Source: Rostratula benghalensis
Taxonomy: Eukaryota; Chordata; Aves; Charadriiformes; Rostratulidae
Direction of reading: 5' to 3'
DNA length: 64,000 bases
Assembly (NCBI GenBank): GCA_013399305.1
Contig: VXAI01000304.1
Coordinates: forward strand, 44,218 to 108,217
The notes under the pieces are model-generated. The model was not told the DNA's origin and did not search any database. It saw only the letters and a program-made list of their open reading frames with translations. Below, piece by piece: positions 50,061 through 62,700 of this stretch. Both the position numbers and the translations under genes were made by a program. How positions within the stretch are numbered: the first letter of the stretch is position 1; each line of letters starts with the position of its first letter.

Positions 50061-50406
50061 TCACTTCTGGAAAATGGCATTTTCAATCTCCAGCACTATT
50101 TCAGGGAGAGATTTACCTAGACTGACAGTAATAAAGTTTTCTGGTGCTCTAGGAGGCTCCAGAGTATCAAACTGAGACTTGAGAAGTTTGAGTGGCATAA
50201 AATGTCCTTTCCTCTTCTTCAGGCGGTCAGCAATGATGTCTATAGGCCCATCCAGATGAACAAAGAGGATCTTCAGTGCTGCATTTTCTCCTGGTTGCTT
50301 TGGCTGGTTGCTTTCAGTTGCAGATGCTCCACTAACTAATATACGCCTATACATCTGCTTCAGTGCAGAGCAGGCCAGAATCGCGTCTTGTCTAGATGAG
50401 TCTTCT
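50061..50406 (-). CDS. IDNK: IDNK exon 5 (residues 68-182) and stop
   Basis: Acceptor tatctttttgatag. It encodes REDSSRQDAILACSALKQMY, a hydrophilic insert also found in vertebrate orthologues (about residues 92-115), then LKILFVHLDGP and the C-terminal helix ending IFQK, TGA at 50061-50063. Confidence 0.96.
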
Positions 50407-53220
50407 CTATCAAAAAGATAAATAAATATACATTGACGTGTGGTATAACAAAATGGCTCACTCGTTCCACTGAAGGGAGGCAGACTCTGGCCCTTGCAGA
50501 GGAGAGTCTTGAGAGTAGTGGCCCTTTTTTGTCATTTTGACAGGACTTTGAAACCAAAGTTTGAGCGCAGGTAAAGGTGTGATTTGAAAGTGAGATCAGG
50601 CTAGCCAGCCTCCTGGCAAAATCTCAGTCTCAGAGACCTTTATTAGCTGCTATTCTTTCCTAAATTAAATTCAATTGTAGCACAAAGAAGTGTCATGATC
50701 CTTAACTGCTGAGAAGATCAGCAACTGAATATCCATACAGACTCACATCCATTAGCTATAAAATTAGTATACTAAGCCACTAAGAAGTGACTGCTGAACT
50801 GTACAGAGATCTGTTCTTAAGTACATATGCAGGTATACTTTTCAACACCTGTTTTCACTGCCTCTAATTTAATTGTAAGACTAAATTTTACATTTCCTGT
50901 AGCCATACTTCTTGGCAGCACTGCACGTATTGCCACTTCAAGTTAAACAAAGGATTGGATGCAGGTAAATTAATGCCTCACATGTACTTTTTACTGGCAA
51001 GGTTTCTTAAAATAAAGCAGGCGTAAAGCTGGGGCGTGGGTGGGTGTGTGCCACCAAAAAAAAAATCCAGAATTAGTCTCTATGAACAGTGACTGAAATG
51101 CCTGCCTATGAAAATAAATTCTGTAATCAAATTAGAATTAGGAATAAATCTATTTAAAATCATGCTATGTTTGCCAGATTTTGGTTCACGGGGAAGAAAG
51201 AACTTAAAATACCTACTGTTACCACCTAGGTATGCCAATGCCAACCTCAGCTACTTACAAGTACTAGTAATTAAGCATTGGCATTAGGCTCTTCTAAAGT
51301 ATGCTTGATTTTCCAAAGTTTCTGGAGCTGGGCAGTTGCCTTAGGCTAGCATGTAACATAAAGCAATGGATCCAGCATAACAATCCACACAAATTTCTCT
51401 GTGAATTAACTCAGTGAGGTGTGCTCACCTGATGTGCACAAGCAACTAATGGCCACTGCGTGAAGCCAGGCTAAATAGACCCTGCTCTCCGTGTCTCTTT
51501 TGTAATGGCAAACCCAAAACTGGACACAGTACTCCAGGTGTGACCTCACCAGTGCTGAGAAGATGCAAAGGATCGCCTCCCTTAACCTGCAGGCAACACT
51601 TTGTGTAACACAGCTCAGGATGTCACTGGCCTGCTTTTCCAGGACACATTGCTGCTTCATGTTCAACTTGGGTGTCCACCACAGACTCCCCAGGTTCTTT
51701 CCTACAAAGCTGCTTTCCAGCTGGGCACCCCTCCCCGAGGTCGGCAGCGGTGCCTGGCATTGTTTTCTGCTTTGGAATGCAAAGGAGAAAATACTTTTGG
51801 TCATTTTTTTTTTCTTTAGCTCAAACTTGTTAAAGCTTGATGTTCTCTTACCTCCTTAGTATATCATGCAGTGCACAAAGCCAAGGAATCCTGTCCTAGA
51901 AAGAGAACAAGCTAGTTCAAAATTGTTTTTTGAAACAGATTTTAAGTACTTGCTTCTAACATCTAGGGCATTTGACTAGAAATGAAACTAGTTTACTCAA
52001 GTCTCTGAATTGGTAATTAATTTAAAACTGAACCTGATCACTTTTACCTGTTTAGGCTGAAGAACAGACTGAAAGGAAGGAAGCACATTTTAAGCAGGAG
52101 TGTATAAAACAGAAGATTGTGGAGTAACCATTTCAGTAACTGATGTACCTCAGTAGAGACATTTGTCTGTCTTCATGTATTTAACTCAAAGAAGCAGCAT
52201 GTAATCTAAAGCTGCAATTTTGTATATTGATGTAGAGGGAGAGATTTCTGACAAATCCTGAATCGGCATCAAACCCCTTGTGAGCTACCAAGCACACTTT
52301 AATCAACTACTTTTTTTATGCAGAATCCTCCCTTCCCAGCTGCAGACCTATAAATTCAGTCTATACTTACAGCCAGCCTAGTCTACTTAAAGCACAATCT
52401 ACTTTGTCACAGTGTGCTAGAGAACACAAAGACACATGTGCCAATGACTGGTTTTCTGGTACTTTTATAAAAAGTACCTCATCATTTAGTGGTATCCCTT
52501 CTGCCATCTTCTTTTTATTCTCTGGAGAATGATAATCATCTGCATCGTAGAATTTCCATCCCAGCTAAGAAAAAAAAAAGTGAAATGTGGATCAGGATTG
52601 CAAATGTGGATTCAGGCAAACCAGGTGAGCTGATAAGGATCCCAGAATCTACACTGACACTGACGACACCTAAGAAGTTACAGGCCTCTAACACCACACT
52701 ATGAATCACCGTCTATGTCATAATAATTAGCCAAAATTACAAAAGTCAGCTTAGCAGCAACAACAGATGATGCATCACGGCACTGAGTGAAAGTCGACAC
52801 AGGCGGTGACAGCCACACAAATCCCGTCGGGGGGGACATGTCGGCCGCCCTGGGACCACCGCCGTCCGGTCAGCTGCAGGTCGCCCGGCGCTGGGGTACA
52901 GGGAGGGAAGGAAAGGAGGAAGGAAAACTTCCCGCCCGCCGAGCAGCCGCGACAGCGGCGCTGTCCCCGCGGTGTGACTCGGCCGTACCTTCGCTGCCAG
53001 CCGCGACCCAACCGTGGTCCTGCAAGGAAGCACAAACAGTCGGTCACAAACCCGCCCACGGGCAAGGGGCCCAGACCCCCACACGCAGGGGATCCAGCAA
53101 CCTCTGGCAACGCCGAGCCAGACCCCTCCGCCCGGGGCAGCCCCCGACCCCGCAGTTGCTCCCTCCCGCCGCTACCTACTTCCCTGAGCCGCTCACGCCC
53201 ATCACCACCAGCAGCACCAT
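50061..53220 (-). CDS. IDNK: IDNK, gluconokinase (5 exons)
   Basis: Coding exons in transcript order: 53220-53180, 53019-52989, 52564-52478, 51895-51852, 50406-50061. They join to 549 nt, 182 residues plus TGA; human is 187. The enzyme phosphorylates D-gluconate with ATP to 6-phosphogluconate, feeding the pentose phosphate pathway in the cytosol. Seen: P-loop GVSGSGKT at 8-15 directly after the start, LGWKFYDADDYH (25-36) with the substrate-binding Asp/His, EGIPLNDEDRIPWL (46-59), and ACSALK (79-84), all hallmarks of GntK-type kinases, then the C-terminal GHFMPLKLLKSQFDTLEPP. The ATG context is gccATGg. It is convergent with UBQLN1 (3' ends 4.4 kb apart), as in mammals. Confidence 0.96.
51483..51770 (-). 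mobile_element. CR1 internal fragment in IDNK intron 4
   Basis: Minus-strand CR1 without a clear 3' end: AAAACTGGACACAGTACTCC, GTGTGACCTCACCAGTGCTG, GACACATTGCTGCTTCATGT. Same orientation as IDNK. Confidence 0.85.
51852..51895 (-). CDS. IDNK: IDNK exon 4 (residues 54-67)
   Basis: Acceptor ctctttctag and donor GGAG|gtaaga, 44 nt. It encodes DRIPWLCALHDILR and leaves phase 2, which exon 5 completes as Arg. Confidence 0.94.
52478..52564 (-). CDS. IDNK: IDNK exon 3 (residues 25-53)
   Basis: Acceptor tttttcttag and donor GAG|gtactt, 87 nt, phase 0. It encodes LGWKFYDADDYHSPENKKKM and AEGIPLNDE, the gluconate-binding region. Confidence 0.95.
52989..53019 (-). CDS. IDNK: IDNK exon 2, a 31-nt microexon (residues 14-24)
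   Basis: Acceptor cttccttgcag and donor AAG|gtacgg. It completes Lys14 and encodes TTVGSRLAAK, finishing the P-loop helix. It is too short to stand out as an open frame and was found by splice sites plus protein match. Confidence 0.92.
53180..53220 (-). CDS. IDNK: IDNK exon 1 (residues 1-13 plus two bases of codon 14)
   Basis: It encodes MVLLVVMGVSGSG and the first two bases of the catalytic Lys codon. The donor is GGGAA|gtaggt, with A rather than G at -1. Placing it at the next GT (AAGTAG|gtagcg) would bring in a TAG stop, so this position is required. Confidence 0.92.
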
Positions 53221-53924
53221 GGCGAGCCGGCCGCTCCCCTCCGCTCCGCCCGCACCGGCCCGCTCCGCTCCTCTCCTTCTCCGCCGGCCCGCTCCCGTCC
53301 GGCCCTCTGCGCAGCGGGGCGAGGCGAGGCGGGACGGAACGGAGCGGAGCGGAACGGCACGGCAGGCAGAGGCCGCCCCGGCCCGCCCTCGGCCTCGGGA
53401 GGGATGTGCGAGGAGGCCGTGCCCGGGGCGGGGCGGCGGAGGAAAGCACCTCCTCCTGCTGCCGCTGCCCCGTCGGTCCCCAGCCCGGTTGCCCGAGCTG
53501 CGGGCTTGTCCCTGCGGTCCCTTCTGCGGGACCCCGCTACACGCGCGTCGTGTCCCCCGCTGTCTTTTCCCGCGGTTGCTCCTCGTGCTGGAGTTATCCT
53601 GCCTTCTCCCTGACCCTTGTTGCCTTGTAGCTTTTTTGCCTGATCGGGCGCTTCCTCCCTCCCTCCCTTCCCGGGTGATCCCCAGCACCGTGTTCACACC
53701 TTGCAGACCTGGGTAACACTGGCGAATTAATTGAGACAATAGTTTATGCCAAGAGCGTTAAAAAGTGCGTTAAAGCCTGTTGGACGGCGTTTTACCCTTT
53801 CCTCCTAAAGTTCTGCCTTCAAAATATAATTAACCCCTTAGCCGTACCGCGGCTATCTCTGTTGGGTTTTTTGTTTTGTTTTGGTTAATCGTCATATGTT
53901 GAGTGGGGAGTGAGAGTGAGGGAG

Positions 53925-54257
53925 AAGGGACCTCATCATTGCTTACGAATATCTAAAGGGTGGATGTCAATAGGATGGGGCCAGACTCTTTAGTGGCGCC
54001 CAGCGACAGGACAAGGGGCAACAGGCACAAAGTGGAACACAGGAAGTTCAGTCTCAACATGAGGAAAAGCTTCTTCACGTCGAGGGTGGCAGAGCACTTG
54101 GAACAGTCTGCCCAGAGAAGTGGTGGAGTCTCCTTTGGAGACACTTAAAACTCGCCTGGACATGTTCCTGTCCAACCTGCTCTAGGTGAACCTGCCTTGT
54201 TATGAGGTTGGACTAGATGATCTCCGAAGATCCCCGCCATTCTGCGATTCTGTGATA
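53925..54257 (+). mobile_element. CR1 3' fragment upstream of IDNK
   Basis: Plus-strand CR1 with CAACATGAGGAAAAGCTTCT, GACATGTTCCTGTCCAACCT and the end CATTCTGCGATTCTGTGATA. Well preserved. Confidence 0.93.
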
Positions 54258-55044
54258 TTTTTGCATTGTGGAAACGTTCTCAGACAGCAAGGATTCTTGC
54301 TGTTAGCCTGTTGGCATCTCTGACCCAGCCACGCTTCTCCATGCGGAGTTGCTACCGTCCAGCGACGGACCAGCCCTCCGGCCCGTGCCTCTGCCGGGGC
54401 GAGCGGCTCCTCCCGGTGGCCACCGGCAGCACGGTGGATGCCCTGCCTTCCCGCCCCCGCGACCGAGAACAGAGAAAACACGGGCTGTCTTTCGTGCGAG
54501 TTTGTTCTGAGATATAACCAAGCAAATTCGCGGCATTCCTGTCGTGTGTTTCATCTGTTTTCAGCTTCCTCGCTTTGCGATCTTTGCAGGATCACACCGT
54601 GTCCTGGGTGGATAAACTGTTGCTGCCTGCAGCTAATGCTTCCAAGAGGAATGCAATCCAGCATTGGCTGGGAATAACAGAAATCCCTGCATCTACACGA
54701 CTCGGGTGACAGTCTTTTCATGGGAAGGGGTGCAGTCTAAATAGAAAATATGAATGACAAGAACATGCAAGTGGAGCAATATGTTGTGGGTTTTTTTTCT
54801 TTTTTTCCTTTTTGCAAGTGGTGTCGTTGGTCTGTGTCTTAGGTGGAAGGAACAATACGTCTTGAGAGAGGCAGGGCAATAGGCACGCCTGATGGGCGTG
54901 GGATGTCCCAGAACTGCAGCTCACGCTCCTGGCTGATAGCCTGCGTCTGCACAGCGAGTTACATGCTGTAGACACTGTGTTTGTTACTCTTGCACAGATC
55001 ATGTATGCCATATATGAGCTGCAAAGTTGCCCATGCATGAACGA
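54258..55044. other. GC-rich patch and flank, no gene recognised
   Basis: 54330-54480 is GC-rich with several CpGs, between two CR1 fragments. Open frames exist on both strands but resemble nothing known. It may be an island shore or an unclassified repeat. Confidence 0.4.
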
Positions 55045-55142
55045 GTCCAGAGAAGGGCAACAAAGCTGGCGAGGGGTCCTCAGCACAAGTCTTATGAGGA
55101 GTAGCAGAGGGAACTGGGTTTGTTTAGCCTGGAGGAATCCGG
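55045..55142 (+). mobile_element. CR1 internal remnant
   Basis: About 100 nt: AGAAGGGCAACAAAGCTGGC, GAGGGGTCCTCAGCACAAGT, CTTATGAGGAG, GTTTGTTTAGCCTGGAGGAA. Typical CR1 segment, truncated at both ends. Confidence 0.85.
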
Positions 55143-55801
55143 TCCAAGGTCTGTATATTCGATTTACATACAATTTGCAGCCAGAAAAAGAGGTAATAGT
55201 CAATTGAACTCAGCTGACTTGTAATCATACCAAAGGGAAGGGCTAACAGGTACCTAAGAATAGCTGGCTTGATGCCAGGGCATGCAGAAGGGAAGAAATA
55301 TTCATGCAAAAAATACAAGGCTGGTTGGACACCAAGGATGATTATATCATATTGAGCATTCTGCTATAGCTGTGGGAGTCGGCTGCTAATGCCTTAGTAG
55401 TTGCAGTTACCAACATGGAGTAGTGCATACTAATCATGTTCTTACAGATACTGAGTTATTCCACAGCAGACAATATTGCTAATTCTAAATATATTGGTGT
55501 AATGGTGCTTGTACAGTCATGATTATTTGATATCATACCATAGATTTATCCATGTTTAAAAAAACTATGGGTTTTAAAAATAATGGGTTTTTTATAATTT
55601 CTTCTCAAATATGCTGTCAAATGGATTTTGAAATGGTGAACTGTGCTTATTTATCCATGGTTTCATGCTTCTGTATGAGAAAATGTGGTTTAAAATAATG
55701 AAAGAGTTCTTAAATGAATATGTTATTGACAATACCAATCCATCCAGTTTTTACTCTTCTACAAGTCATCTTCTGGTTTCTCTGCTAGCATAGGAATAAC
55801 T

Positions 55802-56752
55802 AGAATCACAGAATCCCAGAGTCCCAGAATCACAGAATAACATGGGTTGGAAGGGATCTTCAGGAGATCATCTGGTCCACCCCCCTTCTTACCCCCTTCC
55901 CCTCCCCGACTAAAGCAGGGTCGCCTGGAGCAGGTTGGACAGGAACAAAACAGGCAGGTTTTGAATATCGTCAGAGAAGGAGACTCCACCACCTCTATGG
56001 GCAGCCTTTTCCAGTGCTCTGCCACCTTCAAAGTAAATAAGTTTTTCCTCATGTTGAGATGTATTCCAGTATTCCAGTATTTCCCGTATTCCAGTTTGTG
56101 CTTGTTGCCTCTTGTCCTGCCTCTGGGCACCATTGAAAAGAGCCTCATCCCACCCTCTTGATGCCCGCTGTTTAGGTATTTCTAAACATCAATGAGGTCC
56201 CCTCTCAGTCTTCTCTTCTCCAGGCTAAACAGACAAAGGTCTCTCAGCCTCTTCTCCTCAGATAGGTGCTTCACTTCCTTGATCATTTTTGTAGCCCTCC
56301 ACTGGACTATCTCCAGTAGTTCCCTGGCCTTCTTAAACTGGGGAGCCCTAAACTGGACACAGTACTCCAGATGTGGCCTCACCAGGGCAGAGTGGGAGGA
56401 TGATCTCCCTCCACCTGCTGGCTGTGCTCTTTTTATTGTGCTGCAGGATATCATTGGCTTTCATGGCCACAAGAACACACTGCTGGCTTATGGTCATCCT
56501 GTTGTCCACTGCAGAGCTGCTCTCCAGCAGGTCAACCCTAACCTGTACTGGTGCAGGGGGTTATTCCTCCCCAGGGGCAGCACCCTCTGCTTGCCCTTGC
56601 TGAGCTTCATTGAGTTCCTCTCTGCCCAGCTCTCCAGCCTGTCCAGGTCTCACTCTATGGTGGCACAGCCTTCTGATGTGTCAGCCATCCCTTCCAGTTT
56701 TGTGTCACAAGTGAATTTGCTGAGGGTACATGCTGTCCCCTCAGCGAGTTAA
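55802..56752 (-). mobile_element. CR1 LINE fragment with a long octamer tail
   Basis: Minus-strand CR1 whose 3' end carries about five octamer units (AGAATCAC/AGAATCCC/AGAGTCCC type) at 55802-55842, followed by the 3' UTR and the end of ORF2. Broken frames; truncated 5' near 56752. Confidence 0.93.
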
Positions 56753-59700
56753 TTATTTTTTTTAAACTAAAATTAAAAAAAAAAAAAAGGGCCCGGCCAT
56801 AATAAAAGACATGTATTAAAATCTGAATATTTGATTTTATGGGAAAATACATTTCTGTTTGCATTATTGATATTATTTTTCCTCTTTGGTGGTTTTTTTT
56901 GTTGGGTGGTTGGGGTTTTTTTTGTTTGTTTGGTTGGTTTTTTGTTTTGGGTTTTTTTTTTTCCCCCCATAAGGAAAGGCTATCTAGGTGACTACAAAAT
57001 TAGTAAGTTCATTGCACTGGACAGTAAAAAAAAACCAAAAAAACCCAAACTCCCAACCCCAAAACTTTATTCAGGTAAGAGATCTGATAATGTTGGTGAT
57101 TCCAAATTAAATTAAATGTGTTTCTTTACTAATATTTTTAATTAACTCCTCCTTTGAAGGAGCAGAGTTATTAAATGTGCAATAGATTATATCACTAGTT
57201 TCTCAAATAGAAATGCTTCTCCAAAATGAAAAAGATTGAGTCAATTCTAGTTTCTGAAGCTAAAAGGAGTAATGTGACCTTATATGAATCAAGCCTTGGA
57301 AGAAATTCTCAAAAAGTACATTAAGTCTCCCAGTCCTCATGAAATTTAATTCCTTTGGGGGTGACTTCAAATAATGTTATGAATGATGGATGCCTTGCAT
57401 TTTTTTTTACTATTACCTGTCTCTGACCATTTAATTGAGGTTGGTACTGCCTGTATTTCACATACCTATTAAGAGTTACTTACCAAAGACCAGAACCTTC
57501 CAAGTTATTAGGCTGCTGCCCCAGCAGCCCAGTCCTCAAATTACTAACAGACCACAATGATTCCCTTAAACTCATATTTAAGAATATGAATTATGATGTA
57601 ATGCCAGTACGATTTTTGATAAAGGAATTGAATTTGCCTGCATTTTTCAAATTTTTTAGTTGATTAACTGTGAGGCAGGGGAAAATGTTTCATTTGGATG
57701 AGAGTTCTTGGGAGATGCAAATAAACAAACCCCAAAATTCCTGTGTTCACTTTGACCCTGGAACCATCACCACAATTGCTATTCCCATTTCCCAGAACCA
57801 TCTGAGACCTTAATTACACTGTCACAACAGTCCTTGAGATTTTGTTAACACCAAGAGCAACTGACTGCCCCACCTATGGTACACGTCCAACGGCTTTCGT
57901 AATGAGATTATTACAGTTTTATCCTGCTTGATTACTACAAAGTGCAGAAAATATCAGTTTCTCTATGGGACAGCTTTTTTTTTGTTTTGTTTTCATAATG
58001 CATAACTTGGCATTTTATAAAAAGTTCCAGCAGAGTGGTGTGATGTCACCTAACAGCTATTTTATACCATTGTGTTTGCAGGAAGTCTTGCCAGGAGTTC
58101 TGTTTTACTCCAGGCCAGGCTAACAAGCCATGAACACGTATTGACAGACCTGTGCAGGCAGCAGTGTGCTCTGGAGCTGCTGCAGGGAGGGGAAAAGGAG
58201 AGGGAGAAAACTAATTGAACTGTACAAGTGCAGGAGCCTATAGGCAATGTGAAGAAGGCAATTATATTCAGACTTCCTGCCGGTGTGGTTCATTTGATTT
58301 GTGCAGATATAACTAATGTCAGCAGTCAGCTGGAGAGATGACTGGATAAAACACAGCCAAACGGCTGCCTTAATGGGATCACATTGTGTGCGCTTCAGCG
58401 TCCACATAAGATGTGTTTAATTAAGCTGTAGATCCAATAAGATATGTGTATTCTTTTTGGTTTGAGTTGAGTGAGGATTTCGCTTCCAATCTGCTCTAGT
58501 CCCAGAAGAAATTTTTTTCCTCACATATTATTTCTTTAATAACATGGAGAAGCTTCATATTAGTCCGTCATTTAATGATACAGGCACATCTTAGGAAATC
58601 TATTCTGATGTTCCATGGAAGACCATTTCCCATAATCGGCATGGGTGCCCTTTCCCTAGCATTTACATTTCTTGTGATTTCCAGTGTTGGCAGAAAATAT
58701 AACTTGATTCTGAAGCTCTGATGTGATTATACCAAAAGCTCTATGGCTTCATGAATGCCAGAGTACATCCACATAGCTGAAATAGGAGACAATGGAATGA
58801 TTTATTTATTACATTTAATAATAGGTGAAATTAAAATATAATGGTAAAGAATGAACAGTGACGAATTTAAAGACAAAAAACCTCAAAAATATCTACCAGA
58901 AAACTCATAATGTGCTTCTAGCCCTGAAGAATTTTCCAGATACTGTATTTTTAAATACTTTTTAAGGTGATATTTAGTATACTTTATGGCTTCTAGGAGT
59001 ATTTTCAGTCTCTTTCTGAGCATCTCTGGTTTGGCTAATTGACTTACACTGAATTTATGGAGTTCATAAGAAGGTTTATCATCTACTTAAATTAGCTGGC
59101 TAATTTTAGAGAAGGGTAACATAAAATATAAATGAAAGGATTTTTCTTTCCTGGTGCCTCTACTGTATCTGCTTCCTTCCCAAAGATACTAGGAAAGGTT
59201 TCTTATATTCAGAATGTTTCCTAATTCAAAGCTAAAACCCCCCAATGTTCCCACCCTAATTCCTGATAGACACTTATCACAACATGATGGTGAACTACCC
59301 CAGACCTCTCAGAGCTTGCCATCAACATCCAGCATCACAGATGCCTGTTTCTTGTAAAAGCGAGGGCTCAGATACATTGGGAAATCTCAACTTCCTGAAT
59401 CCTAGTTGCAGAAAGACTGTCTTTCAAGCAGCTAAGGCCCAAATTTATGCAGAACTTTAGGTGTTAAAATCAAATCCTGAACATGTATTGACAGCAAATG
59501 CAAGTTAGTGTTAGTAAGATGTGTCCACTGAGAGGAGTGTTGCTGAAATAGCCTATGCTGTCGTGTACCTGTTAGACACAGCTGGTCCTTGTTATGAAGT
59601 AAATCAGCTTCCAAGTATTGCTTTGTTAACCAAAACTGTACCAACAATTTTCAGAATACTTTCTGTGCAATGCAAAGTCAGTCAATGCACTGAAATCCTT

Positions 59701-62700
59701 TTCTGTTTGATCAAACAGTAGTTGTCTGGGGAGCTGAGGAGAACTGAGTACAAACTGCTCTCTGCACCCAACAGGATTTCCCAGTACTGGGAAAAACAGT
59801 GGTCAGTTTGATGAATCTGCCAAGCTGTTAGACGTTTTGGATCAGCAAATCAAACCAAAGCTGTTATAGATTTTATAGATCACATGAAGAATATATATGA
59901 TACCACATCCCATTTCTTCATACTGAAGCACAGTGCTTTAGGATACGATGTTGTAAATAACTTTTCTTATTTTTGCCAATTTGTGGTACAGAACCACCCA
60001 GGTAAGAAGGAATAGAAGTGACCCCACTTTCTTGCTGCTAAATGCCATAAGGATATTCTCAGCTTGATTGTGATGCTGAAGGGATGAGAAAATTAATTGA
60101 ATCTAGCTGTAGATAAAAGAAGAACACAATACTTCATACCATATTATAAACTATACATGTCCTAGGTCAATAAGTTCTGTATAGAGAAGTCCAAGAAAAC
60201 ATCTTTATTATTAAATATACAAAATTAGTTAATTATAAATCACAGTAAACACAGAAGATTTTTATTTTTCTAGCAACATCAAAGGAAATGCTATAATATG
60301 CTTATGCAATAGCTAGTTACCTCACTTTTAGGGAAATTAATGTGGATAAGCACTGAAAAACTAGTTGTCTTTTTACCTGATTGTTTCTTAGATTCTGAAA
60401 ACCTTCATTTTATAGCATATGCTTTATTGGCGTATTATGGAGTAAAACTTTCAATGCCAATTCTGGGTTTGCACAAGAATCTTACCAAGTTCAGTTGTAT
60501 ATAAGAAATCAGAATCTGTTATCCCACATAAAAATTTCTCCACGGGATGTGACTGAACTCAATGCATTAACATAAAGAATCCTGAGAAGTAATCAATAAA
60601 TCAAAATCTGTCTGAAACCCTGAGGTCTTAAATAAGATTTTAGTTATCCATCACATCAAGAGTTTAAAAAAATGGGAAAAAATGTCACTTCAGTCCAGAG
60701 TAACATCTAGAGCTGCAGCAGTATGATTCAAAAATGGCTGTGGAAGTCTGAGGGTTGGAGCAGAGTCAGGAAAACATGCGGAACTTTCTGCCTGAGTGTG
60801 GAAAGCTGCTGGCATATGTAGTGCTCACAGTGAGTGTAAAGCTGCTTCTCGCAGGCCACATCTCACATGATGTAGGATAATTCCAGTGTTACCGAAGGGG
60901 CAAGCTGTGCATAAGGAAGTCCACAGAGGTATGGGAATGTGACTTTCTGCCCTTCAGTCTCTTCAAAAAGGAACCAGGCATAGCTAAAGAGAACACCAGG
61001 AGAACTGTGTTGTTTTTATTCCAGTCTAAATGAGATTAAAAGTGGCTTCTCCGTGATTACTTCGTCACTTTGAAAGACTCTGGCCTCCACTGGAAGTACA
61101 GCTTCTGCTACAGATTTATTATTTTATCTTCTCATCTTACATTTGCCTCCTAATACCCAGGGTGTAAAAGTTACGTACTCAGTATTTCAACATTACTTAC
61201 AAAACAAGACACACTCATGTAGAAACATTAGTTTTGAAAGCACTCAAAACATTAGTAGGATGCAGCCACCTGCTGGCTTTGGGAAGTAGCAAGCAGAAAA
61301 TATGTGTATCTTAAACTACTGCTCCTACAAGTCAGTCATAAGATTACTATTACTTAGCAGTTACTAATGAATGCTTTTGAAGTGTGCTTTCTTAGTGTCG
61401 CTGATGTCTTTTGCATTTGGTTAGTCCGTATCTCTTCCCCGGGTTGCCAACCCTTCATTCTGCAATCACTTACAAGTGTACTCAGCTCTTACACCACAGA
61501 GCCTCCCATGTGCAAGGAAGTTCAGCAACAAAGGTAAATGAAACTTTAAATCCTGTCCTTATTAGCTCTTACACAATTAAAAGAGACAGATCAATAAAGA
61601 GTCCTTACAGTAATTTAGAATTAATGACAGAAATCAAAAGCTGTAAATGGAGCTGTATCAGGAACTGAATATTAGTACATGTTATTATTTAAAAATCAGG
61701 GTGCTAATTACATTAATAACAGACTCTGGATAACAATTAGATGGTGGCAAGATTAAAGAACTTGAAATACCTGTTGTATATGATACATGTTTTTCCTGCA
61801 CTACTTAATTTGTTCACAAAATGTACTGGGAACATGATTTATCTTGTGTGCAAAGCAGAAGTTTTATTTGCTGGGCTTCACCTCAGTTTATGAAAATTAG
61901 ATGTGGTGTAAAATCTGATTCCTCATACAGACCCCAACTTCAAGGATCATTACTGATTGGAAAAGGCGCTTTGAACACATTTGAAGTTACACAACTACTG
62001 GCGCAGACAAAGGATGCAAAATTCAAAATTTTAATGGGAGTATTAAAAATCAGAAAAGGAAGAAAAGGGACTCTAAACCCAGCCAAAACTGGTCTATTCA
62101 CTTTCAGCTGTTTTAAAGTGCATGTGCAGCAGCCATGGAAACAGGATGTTACTGCAAGCGAGTTCTGCCTGTCAGTGTCCAAACTCCACCCAGTAACAAG
62201 AACAGTATAAAAGAACACACCAAAGAGATGTGTGTCGGGGTTATTAGTCCATGTACTCAGTAAGGGACACTGAGAGGTCTTCAAAGCCTGGCTCTGAAGA
62301 GTTTGTTGGGTCGGCCACCCAGCAACTGATGCTAATGTAGTTTTTGTATATTTTATGACTAGCAGTACAGTAATGACCAACTTTTACTCTTGTTTTTATC
62401 CTCTCTGCAATAGTAAGCTTGAAAATATGTGACTATTTGTAGCATTGGACTGTATTTTGGATTGGAGCCTTACTAACTGTTCATTTAGATAAATACTATT
62501 AAAAAGAGGAACAGTTCAAGTTATAAGTTATAATATCTCTTTTCTCCACCTGCCAACACTGTTTGCAAATATACCTCTACCTACTTAAAAAACGAACCTT
62601 TTTTTTTTCAAAATTTTTTTGATGGGCAAATGTGAATTGATATATTCTTTCTCTATGCAATAGACAAATACAGCCAGGAAAGCAGGGCTCTGTTTGTCAG

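Larger units (their letters stand above)
50407..53179 (-). other. IDNK: IDNK introns 1 to 4
   Basis: 53020-53179, 52565-52988, 51896-52477 and 50407-51851. The first two lie wholly or partly in the CpG island; the fourth holds the CR1 fragment at 51483-51770. All are GT-AG on the minus strand. Confidence 0.88.
52790..53640. promoter_or_regulatory. IDNK: CpG island and promoter of IDNK
   Basis: CpG-dense DNA over IDNK exons 1-2 and upstream, with a GC box GGGGCGGGGCGG at 53425-53436 and short GGAGC/GGAAC repeats at 53330-53365. Long open frames on both strands here are an effect of base composition. Confidence 0.85.

Noticed and set aside
52787..53739. Open frames of 187 to 309 codons in the IDNK CpG island
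   Set aside because: GC-rich, Arg/Pro/Ala-biased frames with few stops and no domain resemblance. The supported coding pieces here are IDNK exons 1 and 2 on the minus strand.
56192..56752. Plus-strand 186-codon open frame
   Set aside because: Antisense of a minus-strand CR1 ORF2 end; no independent similarity.
61821..62380. Overlapping open frames of 129 and 146 codons on opposite strands
   Set aside because: No recognisable domain and no splice or conservation support; a chance opening in AT-rich DNA is more likely.
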